This document shows, in pieces, positions 28,031-41,048 of a stretch of 64,000 nucleotides of DNA; position 1 is the first letter of the stretch; the number at the start of each line of letters is the position of its first letter. The position numbers and the translations under genes are program-made. This DNA comes from Rhodanobacteraceae bacterium (GTDB lineage: Bacteria; Pseudomonadota; Gammaproteobacteria; Xanthomonadales; Rhodanobacteraceae). Under the pieces are notes generated by a model, which ran no database searches, was not told the origin of the DNA, and worked only from the letters and a program-made list of their open reading frames with translations. The stretch covers positions 1,116,001 through 1,180,000 of the forward strand of contig CP126531.1 of the NCBI GenBank assembly GCA_030167125.1, read 5' to 3'.

Positions 28031-28897
28031 TCAATCCGCCGTATCCGCGACGGCGCGCGCCTTCAGGTAGATCGGCGCCAGCGGCGCGTCCTGCATGATC
28101 TCGATCAGCCGGTCCTTAGCCAGTTCCAGCAACGACAGGAACGTGACCACCACGCCCAGCTTGCCTTCGGTGGCTTCGAACAGGCTTTCGAAGCGATGGA
28201 AGGCGCCGTCGCCCAGCTTGCGCAGCACTTCGCCCATGCGTTGCCGCACCGACAAGGGCTCGCGCTCGACTTCGTGGTGGCCGGACAGTTCCGCGCGGCG
28301 CAGCACGTCGCGCAGGGCCAGCAGCATTTCGCGCAAGTCCACCGGCGGCGGCAGGCGCACGACCTTGCGGTCCGGCACGAAGGCCTGCGCCACGTCGATG
28401 TCGCGCTCCAGGCGCGGCATCGCGTCGATGTCTTCGGCGGCCTTCTTGAAGCGTTCGTATTCCTGCAGGCGGCGCACCAGTTCGGCACGCGGGTCTTCCT
28501 CGACGCCTTCTTCCACGGGCGGGCGTGGCAGCAGCAGGCGCGATTTGATCTCGGCCAGGATCGCCGCCATCACCAGGTACTCGGCCGCGAGCTCGAGACG
28601 CATCTCGTGCATCACGTCGATGTAGTCCATGTACTGGCGGGTGATCTCCGCGACCGGGATGTCGAGGATGTCGAGGTTCTGCCTGCGGATCAGGTACAGC
28701 AGCAAATCCAGCGGACCCTCGAACGCTTCGAGGATCACTTCCAGCGCGTCCGGCGGGATGTACAGATCCTGCGGGATCTGCAGCACCGGCTGGCCATGCA
28801 CGACGGCCAGCGGCATTTCTTCCTGGCGCGGCGCTTCCGTGCGGGGCGGGTCCGGTGCGGGGGACGCGGTTTCGACGAATTGGGGTTCGGTGCTCAT
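28031..28897 (-). CDS. scpA: Segregation and condensation protein A
   Basis: The kleisin subunit that bridges the SMC heads. The 288-residue product has a proline-rich N terminus, then FEGPLDLLLYLIRRQNLDILDIP, the ScpA hallmark, EYLVMAAILAEIKSRLLLP and a C-terminal winged helix (GVVVTFLSLLELAKDRLIEI). The start is the ATG; a GTG two codons earlier is possible. Its ATG overlaps by four bases the stop of a small upstream frame. It heads the leftward run scpA-scpB-rluB-arsC-like. Confidence 0.93.
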   Translation of the reverse strand: MSTEPQFVETASPAPDPPRTEAPRQEEMPLAVVHGQPVLQIPQDLYIPPDALEVILEAFEGPLDLLLYLIRRQNLDILDIPVAEITRQYMDYIDVMHEMRLELAAEYLVMAAILAEIKSRLLLPRPPVEEGVEEDPRAELVRRLQEYERFKKAAEDIDAMPRLERDIDVAQAFVPDRKVVRLPPPVDLREMLLALRDVLRRAELSGHHEVEREPLSVRQRMGEVLRKLGDGAFHRFESLFEATEGKLGVVVTFLSLLELAKDRLIEIMQDAPLAPIYLKARAVADTAD

Positions 28898-29157
28898 TCG
28901 CACTTGTCGTGGGTGGGCCGGCGGCCATGTCGATGCCGCAACCCGGGTTTGCGTTGCTTGTTCTTCGTCTGCGGCGGACCGCTGCCGTCGGCAACGAGGC
29001 TCGCTGGAGTTCCGCCATTCCGCAAAGCGGCCGCGGCGGATTCGCTATCGGCTGCAACCGGACGCGTTGCCGGCCTGTGCATCAATAACCGTATTGGCCG
29101 GCATTGCCGGCCTCTCTCGCTTGCCCGGAAGGGCAATCCCCGAATCCGCATCCGCAA
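28894..29157 (-). CDS. Possible small ORF coupled to scpA (uncertain)
   Basis: An 87-codon frame (or about 62 codons from an internal ATG) whose TGA overlaps the scpA ATG as ATGA, the overlap used by genuinely coupled genes in this window. The product is basic, ending RKPGLRHRHGRRPTHDKCE, and matches no family I know. Codon use is not convincing, and the frame could be a chance opening in GC-rich leader DNA. Confidence 0.2.
   Translation of the reverse strand: MRMRIRGLPFRASERGRQCRPIRLLMHRPATRPVAADSESAAAALRNGGTPASLVADGSGPPQTKNKQRKPGLRHRHGRRPTHDKCE
29097..29113. other. GGCCGGC palindrome in the 479-bp scpA-pilZ interval
   Basis: GGCCGGC-ATT-GCCGGCC is a perfect hairpin in the divergent region between scpA and the PilZ gene. 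The interval also contains GTACCGGCC and other GGC-rich fragments and a sigma-54-like site at its right end. Apart from the weak ORF next to scpA I see no gene in it. Confidence 0.45.
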
Positions 29158-29287
29158 GTGAGAAGCGCGACCGTTCGACGGGTCGCTCGCGGCGGCCTGG
29201 TACCGCCGATGCCGGCAAGGTCGTACCGGCCATACGCATCTAGGTTAAGGCCGAATGCCCGGCAAGTCCAGTGCCGCCCGTCGAATC

Positions 29288-29305
29288 TTGGCCCGTAACT
29301 TGCTT
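29288..29305 (+). promoter_or_regulatory. Sigma-54 (RpoN)-type promoter of the PilZ gene
   Basis: TTGGCCCGTAACTTGCTT fits the -24/-12 consensus YTGGCACG-N4-TTGCW: GG at 29290-29291 and GC at 29302-29303 are exactly 10 bases apart, with TTGC complete. Transcription would start near 29315, giving a leader of about 60 bases. No enhancer-binding site was identified. Confidence 0.5.
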
Positions 29306-29376
29306 CCTGATTGGCGGAGTGTGGAGGATTTCCGCCGACGCGTGCGGCGGAATGAGTGAGCCGAGGTGACAGGGGA

Positions 29377-29763
29377 ATGTTCAACGTGGCCAACGATTAC
29401 AAACCGGATCCGGCGGCCGACGCGCACGTCCGGCATGCACGGATGGTGCGGCAGACCGCGGTATTGATGAGCCGGCGCGGCGACGTCTGGCAAACCGACC
29501 TCGAGGACATTTCGGCGACCGGCGTGCGGCTTTCGCGTCCGGCCGAGTGGCACGGCAAACCCGGCGACGTCTGGGTGCTCGACATGCTGTTCGGCGACGA
29601 GGTCAACGTCCACGTGATGGCCGAGGTGGTGCGCGTCAGCAATTTGTACATCGCGCTAGCCTTCGCGCGCATTCCGGAAGACACGCAGGCGGCGCTGTGG
29701 ACGCTGCTGGGCGGTTACGCCGACACGCTCGAACCGTGGGACGAAGACGGCGGCGAAGCGTGA
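29377..29763 (+). CDS. PilZ-domain protein
   Basis: A single-domain cytosolic protein of 128 residues, probably a c-di-GMP receptor or a type IV pilus-type PilZ. An arginine-containing N-terminal stretch (RHARMVRQTAVLMSRRG) precedes DISATGVRLS, the D/NxSxxG motif of c-di-GMP-binding PilZ, and the domain ends FARIPEDTQAALWTLL. Because both the RxxxR-like and DxSxxG elements are visible, ligand binding is plausible. The ATG with GAGG ten bases upstream was chosen over a GTG seven codons earlier. An RpoN-type promoter lies upstream. Confidence 0.85.
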   Translation: MFNVANDYKPDPAADAHVRHARMVRQTAVLMSRRGDVWQTDLEDISATGVRLSRPAEWHGKPGDVWVLDMLFGDEVNVHVMAEVVRVSNLYIALAFARIPEDTQAALWTLLGGYADTLEPWDEDGGEA

Positions 29764-29769
29764 GAAAGA

Positions 29770-29791
29770 GAGGCGGCCCGAAGGCCGCCTC
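29770..29791. terminator. Shared hairpin between convergent pilZ and WXXGXW gene
   Basis: GAGGCGGCC-CGAA-GGCCGCCTC lies between the two converging stops. The U-tract is weak on both strands, so it may work bidirectionally with help or simply block read-through. Confidence 0.6.
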
Positions 29792-29814
29792 GATGTTGCT
29801 GCCGTTGCTTGGCG

Positions 29815-30981
29815 TCAATGGCCGGGGCCGCTGCTGTGCGGCGGCTCGGGGCGTGGCCTGCCGCGATCATTGCCACGCGCAGGCGGTGCTTGCCGCTCGA
29901 CCGGAACCGGGCGCTCGGCAGGTTGCCGGAACTCGGTGGGTTGGCGAGGTGGCGCTGCGCGTTCCGGACGGAACGACGGCTCCGCCGGCCGCATCGGCTG
30001 CGGCTGCTCGCGCGGCGCCTGCATGTAGCCGCGTGGGCGCGAAGACTCCGTGCGTTCCTGACGGAACGACTGGTCCGCCGGACGTGCTTGCTGCGGACGA
30101 TCGTGCGGCGCCTGCACGAGGCCGCGGTTGCGTTCCGGTGCGGCCATCGTGCGTTCGTGCGGAGCCTGCACCGTGCCATGGTTCGGCGCGGCCGTCATTG
30201 CGCGGGCACGCTCAGGCGCCGCAATCATGCGGCTGCCGGCGGGCGCCGGCGCGCGCACGGCGTGTGGCCCGTCGAAACGGCCCGGCTGCTGCGTGGCGAA
30301 CACCGCCGGCCGGCCATTGTTGGCCTTGAAGCGCTGCGCCGGATTGCGCAAGGCGACATCGCGTTGCTGGATCTGCGCCGCGGTCGGCTGGATGTGGCGC
30401 TCGCTGGCGTACTGCAACTGCGCGGCGGTCGGCCGTGCCGCGATGCCGCCATTGCCGCCGTTGTAGCTGACGCGGTTCACGTTGACGTTGTTGATCACCG
30501 TCTTGTTGACGTAGACGTTGCGGATGTTGGTGACGTTGATGTTGTTGACCGCGCGGTTGTAGTAGAACTGGTTGCCGCGCCAGTAACCGCCGACGTAGCC
30601 GACGCCGAAGTAACCGAATCCGTAATTCACGCCGCCGTAGAAGCCGATCCGCGGCCCCCAATACCCGGCGTGCCAGCGGTAGAAACCATCCGACCAGCCC
30701 CACCAGCCCGGCGTCCACAGCAGGCCGACCTGCGGCGGCAGCACCCAGGTGCCCGGCACCCAGTAGTAGCCATACGCCGGATCCCAGGCCCAGTAGCCCG
30801 GCGTCCAGATGTAGCCCGGACCCGGGATGATCGGTTGTTCGTACACGGGCAGCGCCGGTGGCGGAATGCCCACCGAAATGCCGATGCCGATGCTGACGCC
30901 GGCCTGCGCGGCGGGCGGCAGCGCGAGCATCGGCGTAGCCATGAGACCTGCAACGAGCAACGTTGTCGCAATGCGTTTCAC
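29815..30981 (-). CDS. Secreted WXXGXW-repeat protein with Pro/Gln-rich tail
   Basis: A 388-residue exported protein. After a signal peptide (ending PPAAQAG) come aromatic repeats of the WXXGXW/YXWGXW type: YIWTPGYWAWDPAYGYYWVP, then LLWTPGWWGWSDGFYRW, then an asparagine-rich stretch (VNNINVTNIRNVYVNKTVIN). The second half is low-complexity, with imperfect repeats such as VQAPHERTMAAPERN and MQAPREQPQPMRPAEPSF. Small proteins with these repeats are widespread in proteobacterial envelopes, without known function. The long basic Pro/Gln/Arg tail is unusual. Probably periplasmic or outer-membrane-associated. Confidence 0.75.
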   Translation of the reverse strand: MKRIATTLLVAGLMATPMLALPPAAQAGVSIGIGISVGIPPPALPVYEQPIIPGPGYIWTPGYWAWDPAYGYYWVPGTWVLPPQVGLLWTPGWWGWSDGFYRWHAGYWGPRIGFYGGVNYGFGYFGVGYVGGYWRGNQFYYNRAVNNINVTNIRNVYVNKTVINNVNVNRVSYNGGNGGIAARPTAAQLQYASERHIQPTAAQIQQRDVALRNPAQRFKANNGRPAVFATQQPGRFDGPHAVRAPAPAGSRMIAAPERARAMTAAPNHGTVQAPHERTMAAPERNRGLVQAPHDRPQQARPADQSFRQERTESSRPRGYMQAPREQPQPMRPAEPSFRPERAAPPRQPTEFRQPAERPVPVERQAPPARGNDRGRPRPEPPHSSGPGH

Positions 30982-31140
30982 GGTGACTTCTCCTGATCGG
31001 CCGAAATGGCCTAACCGTCAGAACGCGATGCTATTCCCGTTGTTGACGCGCGTGGCTTAACCGGTCGCGTGCCATTTAGCCGGCATTGGGCGGCGATTCA
31101 GCGCGTGGCATGGAAAGCCTCCGCGGCGCGGCGCGGCGCA

Positions 31141-32835
31141 TCAAGCGCCCTGCGGTGATTTTTTCTTCTCTTCATCGCGCAGCGCACGTCGAAGAATCTT
31201 GCCGACGTTGCTCTTCGGCAATTCGCTGCGGAACTCGATGTACTTCGGGCGCTTGTAGCCGGTCAGCTCGTCGTGGCAGAACTTTTTCAATGCATCTTCC
31301 GTCAGTGACGGATCCTTCTTCACCACGAACAGCTTCACCACCTCGCCGGAATGCTCGTCGGGCACGCCGATCGCGGCGACTTCCAGCACGCCCGGATGGC
31401 GCGCGACCACGTCCTCGATCTCGTTCGGATACACGTTGAAACCGGAAACCAGGATCATGTCCTTCTTGCGATCGACGATGTAAAACAAACCGTTCTCGTC
31501 CATCCGTGCGATGTCGCCGGTGCGCAGCCAGCAATCGGCGTCCATCACCTTGGCGGTTTCCTCGGGACGGTTCCAGTAACCCTTCATCACCTGCGGACCG
31601 CGCACGCACAACTCGCCCGGCTGGCCCGCTGCCGTAACCTGTCCGTCGTCATCGCGCAGGCTGATCTCGGTGGAGGGCAGCGGCATGCCGATCGAACCGG
31701 TGTAGTCCTTGATGTCCAGCCGGTTGGCGGTCGCGACGGGCGACGTCTCGGTGAGCCCGTAGCCTTCGATCAGCGGAATGCCCGTGGCTTTCTTCCAGCG
31801 CTCGGCCACCGCGCGCTGCACGGCCATGCCGCCGGCCAGCGCGAACTTCACCCGCGAGCAATCGACGGTGCCGAAATCCGGATGGTTGAGCAGCGCGTTG
31901 TACAGCGTGTTGACGCCGGTGATCGCACTCCAGTGCGACTTCTTCAAGGTTTTGACGAACGCGGGAATGTCGCGCGGATTGGTGATCAGCACGTTCTCGC
32001 CGCCGAAATACGTCATCAGGATCGCGTTCACCGTCAGCGAGAAGATGTGATACAGCGGCAGCGCCGTGATGATCTGTTCCTCGCCCTGCTTGAACAGCTC
32101 GCCCACCCACGCGGCGAGCTGCAGCGTGTTCGCAACCATGTTGCCGTGCGTGAGCATCGCGCCCTTGGCGACGCCGGTGGTGCCGCCGGTGTATTGCAGG
32201 AACGCGATGTCGTCGTGGCCGAGCTGCACCTTGGGCGCTTGCATGTGCGCGCCACGGCGCAGCACGTCACCGAAACAGAGATGCCCCGGCAACGACCAGC
32301 GCGGCACCAGCTTCTTGATGTGCTTCACCGCGAAGCTGATCAGCGGTCCTTTCGGGAAACCGAGCTGGTCACCGATCGAGGTGACGATCAGGTGTTCGAC
32401 GTGCGTCCTGGCGAGGGCTTCCTCAAGCGTCGCGGCGAAGTTCTCCAGCACCACGATGCCCGTCGCGCCGGAATCTTCCAACTGGTGTTGCAATTCGCGT
32501 GCGGTGTACAGCGGGTTGACGTTGACCACCGTCAGGCCCGCGCGCAACGCACCGAACAGCGCGATCGGATACTGCAAGAGGTTGGGCAGCATGATCGCGA
32601 GGCGATCGCCCTTGCCGAGTTTCCATTCGTTGGCGAGGAAAGCCGCGAACGCCGCGCTCTGGCGATCGAGTTCCGCCCACGTCAGCGCGACGCCGAAACT
32701 CGAATACGCGGGACGCTGCGGATGGCGCGCGCAAGCCTGCTCGAACATCGCGACGATCGAGGGAAAAACGCTGGCATCGATCTCGGCGGGAACGCCGGGC
32801 GGATAATGTTCGAGCCAAGGGCGTGGATCGGCCAT
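31141..32835 (-). CDS. fadD: Long-chain-fatty-acid--CoA ligase
   Basis: Activates fatty acids to acyl-CoA through an acyl-AMP intermediate. The 564-residue product begins [19 protein letters not shown] and carries the AMP-binding motif [18 protein letters not shown], the adenine-site [11 protein letters not shown], the FACS hinge [14 protein letters not shown] and the C-terminal [17 protein letters not shown] and [10 protein letters not shown] strong GGAGGG precedes the ATG; the open frame beyond it is not coding. It stands alone, divergent from a small lipoprotein gene. Confidence 0.94.
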   Translation of the reverse strand: MADPRPWLEHYPPGVPAEIDASVFPSIVAMFEQACARHPQRPAYSSFGVALTWAELDRQSAAFAAFLANEWKLGKGDRLAIMLPNLLQYPIALFGALRAGLTVVNVNPLYTARELQHQLEDSGATGIVVLENFAATLEEALARTHVEHLIVTSIGDQLGFPKGPLISFAVKHIKKLVPRWSLPGHLCFGDVLRRGAHMQAPKVQLGHDDIAFLQYTGGTTGVAKGAMLTHGNMVANTLQLAAWVGELFKQGEEQIITALPLYHIFSLTVNAILMTYFGGENVLITNPRDIPAFVKTLKKSHWSAITGVNTLYNALLNHPDFGTVDCSRVKFALAGGMAVQRAVAERWKKATGIPLIEGYGLTETSPVATANRLDIKDYTGSIGMPLPSTEISLRDDDGQVTAAGQPGELCVRGPQVMKGYWNRPEETAKVMDADCWLRTGDIARMDENGLFYIVDRKKDMILVSGFNVYPNEIEDVVARHPGVLEVAAIGVPDEHSGEVVKLFVVKKDPSLTEDALKKFCHDELTGYKRPKYIEFRSELPKSNVGKILRRALRDEEKKKSPQGA

Positions 32836-32932
32836 GTGTTTCCCTCCTGTCATTGCGCGTGCGCACTGCATTGGAGCACGATAGGCGCGAAAGCGGCAAG
32901 GTGCATTGCGGCATTCGAGTAAGATCGGAGCG

Positions 32933-33406
32933 ATGACCAGCACGAAATCCGCATGGATCCGGCGTGCGCGCGCAGCGCGTCTGCTCTCGGCCGCAGGCGT
33001 GATCCTTGCGGTGTTGATGCTTGTGGCGTGCCATCGCGCACCGGCAGAGCAGCAGGTCCGGGATGCCATCGAGTCCGCGGCAGTCGCCGCGCGTGCCAAC
33101 GACACCGGTGCGCTGCTGGCGTTCGTCAGCGACAACTTCAGCGGCAACGGTGGCGAACTGGATCGGCACGGCCTGCGCCAACTGCTTGCGGTACGCGCGT
33201 TGCGCCAGGACAAGACCGGTGTGCTGATTGGCCCCGTTTCGTTCGAGCACAAGAGCGACCGCATCATCGCGAAGTTCAACCTGGTGCTGACCGGCGGCAA
33301 GCCCGGCGATCTGCTGCCCGACCAGTCGGCAATCTACGCGATGACCACCGCGTGGCGGCGCGAAGGCGGTCGCTGGGTTTGCTACAACGCGGCTTGGTCG
33401 AGATAA
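32933..33406 (+). CDS. Small lipoprotein, NTF2/SnoaL-like
   Basis: A 157-residue protein with a type II signal sequence ending LMLVAC (lipobox, lipidated Cys about residue 33), followed by [20 protein letters not shown] and [20 protein letters not shown], and a C-terminal sheet ending [17 protein letters not shown]. The helix-then-sheet pattern is that of NTF2-like proteins, many of which act as binding or regulatory modules. I do not recognise a characterised homologue. GGAG precedes the ATG. It is convergent with acnA across a repeat. Confidence 0.7.
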   Translation: MTSTKSAWIRRARAARLLSAAGVILAVLMLVACHRAPAEQQVRDAIESAAVAARANDTGALLAFVSDNFSGNGGELDRHGLRQLLAVRALRQDKTGVLIGPVSFEHKSDRIIAKFNLVLTGGKPGDLLPDQSAIYAMTTAWRREGGRWVCYNAAWSR

Positions 33407-33439
33407 GGGTGGATTGCAATCCGAGCCACGGACGCATTT

Positions 33440-33556
33440 CCCTTCCCCCGCTTGCGAAGGTGCCGCAGGGCGGACGAGGGCAATCCGCGCAAGGATCAGC
33501 AAACTTTCCCTCACCCGGCGCTGCGCGCCACCCTCTCCCGCAAGCGGGAGAGGGGA
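33440..33556. repeat. G-rich inverted-repeat element at the acnA 3' end
   Basis: The palindrome CCCTCTCCCGC-AA-GCGGGAGAGGG (33531-33554), next to GGCGCTGCGCGCC and a CCCTCACC edge, is on the minus strand almost the same arrangement as at 47047-47095 (arm, then GTGGCGCG-AGCGCC, then GGTGAGGG). It lies just past the acnA stop and may act as an mRNA 3' end. Confidence 0.75.
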
Positions 33557-33560
33557 AACA

Positions 33561-36311
<2,751 letters not shown>

Positions 36312-36496
36312 GGTGCTCTCCTTGTGTCCGCGCGGTGCGTGCGGCGCGGAATGGATCGAATGGACCGCCCATTATCGCGCAAACCCCGCCGCGCTGCCCG
36401 CGCGCCGGCTGAAACCTGCGGCGAACCGGGCGAATGGTTAGACTCACGCGACCGGGGCGGAACATCGCGCACATTGGGGAGCCAACTCCACAGACC

Positions 36497-38317
36497 ATGA
36501 TCGCACCCGCCAGCCTGTTGCTCCGCATCTACGAGAAGTGGAAGCGCGACACCCTTTACGAGGGCGATTTCCGCCCCAGCATCAGCATCGTCAAGTGTTC
36601 CTGCATCGCGCTGTTCATCGGCGGCGCGGCGGCGGTGATCGCCTGGGTGCTGTACCGGTTGATCGGACTGGTCACGCATCTCTCGTTCGCCGGGCAATGG
36701 AATTTCGATTTCGTGCAACCGGCCGACCTGCACGCGCCGTGGTGGGTGATCATCGTGGCGCCCATCGTCGGCGGCCTGATCATCGGCTTCATGGCGCGCT
36801 ACGGCACCGAGCGCATCCGCGGCCACGGCATTCCCGAAGCGCTCGAGGCGATCCTGTTCCGGCGCAGCAAGATGACCGCGAAGGTCGCGCTGCTGAAGCC
36901 GATCTCTTCCGCGATCGCAATCGGCACCGGCGGGCCGTTCGGCGCAGAAGGGCCGATCATCATGACCGCCGGCGCGGTCGGCTCGCTGATCGCGCAGGTG
37001 TTCTCGCTCACCGCGATCGAACGGCGCACGCTGCTGGTGGCCGGCGCTTGCGCGGGGATGGCCGCGACCTTCGCGACGCCGATCGCGGCGACGCTGGTGG
37101 GCGTCGAACTGCTGCTGTTCGAGATGCGCCCGCGCAGCACCATCCCGGTCGCGATCGCCTGTTTCCTCGCATCCAGCTTGCGGCCGTTCCTGATCGGACC
37201 GGGTCCGCTGTTTCCCATCGCCACGCAATTCCACCTCGTGCCCGCGGAACTCGGGATGGCGGCGGTCAGCGGGTTATTGGCAGGACTGCTGGCGACCGGC
37301 GTGACGTTCGTCGTGTACAAGGTCGAAGACGGTTATCGCAAACTGCCGATCCACTGGATGTGGTGGCCGGCGATGGGCGCGGTGGTGGTCGGCATCGGCG
37401 GCCTCATCGATCCGCAGACGCTCGGCGTCGGCTACGACGTGATCGACCAACTCTTGACGGGCAAGCTGGTCGGCACCGCCGTCGTGGTGTTCCTCATCGT
37501 CAAGGCGCTGATCTGGGCGGTGTACCTGAGTTCGGGCACCTCGGGCGGCACGTTGGCGCCGCTGCTGGCGCTGGGCGCGGGGCTCGGCGCGCTCGAAGCG
37601 ATGGTGTTCCCGGGGCCGTATCCGCTGCTGTGGCCGCTGCTCGGCATGGGCGCGATGCTGGCCGCGGTGATGCGCATGCCGTTCACGTCGATCCTGTTCG
37701 CGCTGGAGCTCACCGGCAATTCCAGCATGCTGCCCGCGCTGCTGATCACCTGCACGATCGCGTACGGCACAAGCGTGTTCCTGATGAAACGATCCATCCT
37801 CACCGAGAAGATCGCGCGCCGCGGGCTGGACATCTTCCGCCCGTACCAGGTCGACCGGTTGGAATACATGCCGATCAAGGAAGTTATGACCAGCGACATG
37901 GTCACGGTCCCGCCGGATCTGACGGTGCGCCAACTGGCGGACGATTACTTCGGGCATGAGCAGAAATTCCGCGCCTACCCGGTGGTCGACGCAGCCGGCA
38001 TGTTGCTGGGCGTGGTGGATCGCAGCCACGTCAGGGCATGGCTGGAAACCCATCCGGCCGGCGCCGCGCGCATCTCGGAATTGCTGACGGCCAAGCCGGT
38101 GGTGGCGTTTCCCGAAGAGAGTTGCAAGAACGTCGCGATCCGCGCCGCAGTGGAGAACCTGCACCGCATTCCGGTGGTGGATCGCGACAGCCGCAGGCTG
38201 CTGGGCATGGTCACCCGCTACGACCTGCTGAAGCCGTACACGCACACCTACGACGAAGAGATGCTGCGCGAACGGATGTTCACGCGGCCGCGAAGGACGC
38301 CGAAAGCCGAAGAGTGA
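36497..38317 (+). CDS. ClC-family chloride/proton antiporter with C-terminal CBS pair
   Basis: A 606-residue membrane protein with the ClC fold. The anion-selectivity segments are present: RGHGIPEA in place of GSGIP, GTGGPFGAEGP holding the gating glutamate (E148 in E. coli), and VELLLFEMRPRS keeping the internal proton glutamate (E203), so it should be an exchanger. Two CBS domains follow (IKEVMTSDMVTVPPDLTV; AVENLHRIPVVDRDSRRLLG), probably sensing adenine nucleotides. The His in the selectivity loop may change anion preference. An ATG matching the family N terminus was chosen over upstream starts. Confidence 0.92.
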   Translation: MIAPASLLLRIYEKWKRDTLYEGDFRPSISIVKCSCIALFIGGAAAVIAWVLYRLIGLVTHLSFAGQWNFDFVQPADLHAPWWVIIVAPIVGGLIIGFMARYGTERIRGHGIPEALEAILFRRSKMTAKVALLKPISSAIAIGTGGPFGAEGPIIMTAGAVGSLIAQVFSLTAIERRTLLVAGACAGMAATFATPIAATLVGVELLLFEMRPRSTIPVAIACFLASSLRPFLIGPGPLFPIATQFHLVPAELGMAAVSGLLAGLLATGVTFVVYKVEDGYRKLPIHWMWWPAMGAVVVGIGGLIDPQTLGVGYDVIDQLLTGKLVGTAVVVFLIVKALIWAVYLSSGTSGGTLAPLLALGAGLGALEAMVFPGPYPLLWPLLGMGAMLAAVMRMPFTSILFALELTGNSSMLPALLITCTIAYGTSVFLMKRSILTEKIARRGLDIFRPYQVDRLEYMPIKEVMTSDMVTVPPDLTVRQLADDYFGHEQKFRAYPVVDAAGMLLGVVDRSHVRAWLETHPAGAARISELLTAKPVVAFPEESCKNVAIRAAVENLHRIPVVDRDSRRLLGMVTRYDLLKPYTHTYDEEMLRERMFTRPRRTPKAEE

Positions 38318-38341
38318 AATTTCGCCGGCAGCGGTCGCTTC

Positions 38342-38961
38342 TCATCCACGCAAAGCGACGCCGGTAAGCATCCCCCGCGCGATCATCGCCTCGCGCTTCG
38401 AGCGCAACAGCAGGTGCCGCCGCCGACCGCCGAGCTGGCGCCACAGCACGGCCGCGCGCACGGCAGCCAGCAGCAGGGCGCGGACGCGCTGCGCCTGCAC
38501 GGGCTGCTGCAGATATAGCGGATTGCCGACGACCGTGATCCGCGGCTTCAGGCCGGAGAGATTGGCGCTGTAGAGATCGGCGAGGCGCGCGATGATGGTG
38601 GGGTGCGTCAGCGAAAAGTGTTGCAACTGGCGTTGCATGCCGGCCAAACCCTCGCCGAGCCGCTGATTGAGGTCCGGACGCGCGGCGAGGCTGCGTTCCA
38701 GCTTCATCACGTTGATGAGCATGTGGAACAGCGGCAGGTCGCGATCGTTGCCTTCCACCTGTTCCACCAGCACGCGCAGGCCACGACGCACGCCCTGGTT
38801 GCCGCCGAACACGTCGGCTGCGCTGGCGGATTCCAGTTTGAATACGCTGGCCAAGCTGGCTTCCATCGCCTCGCTGTCGCAGTCGCCCTCGCGCGCGAGG
38901 CTGCGCACCAGCGACAGCGCTTGGAACATGCCCGCCAGCGCCAATACGCGTGCTTCCTTCA

Positions 38962-38962
<1 letters not shown>
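38342..38962 (-). CDS. hflD: High-frequency lysogenization protein HflD
   Basis: A 206-residue helical protein of the HflD family, which in E. coli binds lambda CII; its host role is unclear. EARVLALAGMFQALSLV at the start, ASVFKLESASAADVFGG and the C-terminal VRALLLAAVRAAVLWRQLGG match the family. Its ATG shares one base with the mnmA stop (TGATG). The order nudJ-mnmA-hflD is conserved in gammaproteobacteria; purB, the next gene there, is absent. Confidence 0.92.
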
Positions 38963-40565
<1,603 letters not shown>

Positions 40566-40608
40566 AGGATCGTGCACTGGAAATTCCACCATTTTGCCAT
40601 CATCTGAT

Positions 40609-40623
40609 GTGACGTTTCGTCAC
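40609..40623. promoter_or_regulatory. GTGACG inverted repeat in the nudJ-clpS divergent region
   Basis: GTGACG-TTT-CGTCAC is a perfect inverted repeat with a 3-base centre in the 108-bp divergent intergenic region. A TATACT box lies about 22 bases beyond it toward clpS. The size and form suit a dimeric regulator's operator. No regulator is identified. Confidence 0.35.
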
Positions 40624-40673
40624 CACTTGCCCGCGTCCGCGGGCATATACTCGGGCCAAAGAGCAGGACCCTC

Positions 40674-41006
40674 ATGACGCCAGGAAAAACGCACGACAAC
40701 GAGACCGAGCATGAGCAGGGCGTGGTGGTCGAACCGAGCCGTCCGGAAACGGCACGGCCGCCGCTGTACCAGGTGGTGCTGCTCAACGACGACTACACGC
40801 CGATGGAATTCGTGGTGGTGGTGCTGGAGACGTTTTTCAACATGGCGCGTGAACGCGCGACGCAGGTGATGTTGCACGTGCATACGCGGGGGAAAGGTGT
40901 TTGCGGCGTATTCAGCCGCGAGGTCGCGGAGAGCAAGGTGGCGCAGGTGAACGAATACTCCCGCATCCACCAGCATCCGTTGTTGTGCACGATGGAAAAG
41001 TTGTAA
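40674..41006 (+). CDS. clpS: ATP-dependent Clp protease adaptor ClpS
   Basis: ClpS binds N-degrons with large hydrophobic residues and feeds them to ClpAP. The 110-residue product has [19 protein letters not shown] with the N-end pocket, then [20 protein letters not shown] and the C-terminal [12 protein letters not shown]. clpA follows 42 bases later. With aat in the same window the whole Leu/Phe N-degron branch is encoded here. Confidence 0.97.
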   Translation: MTPGKTHDNETEHEQGVVVEPSRPETARPPLYQVVLLNDDYTPMEFVVVVLETFFNMARERATQVMLHVHTRGKGVCGVFSREVAESKVAQVNEYSRIHQHPLLCTMEKL

Positions 41007-41048
41007 CCGTCCCCATATAGGGACCAAGCGATTCGGAGACACCATTCA

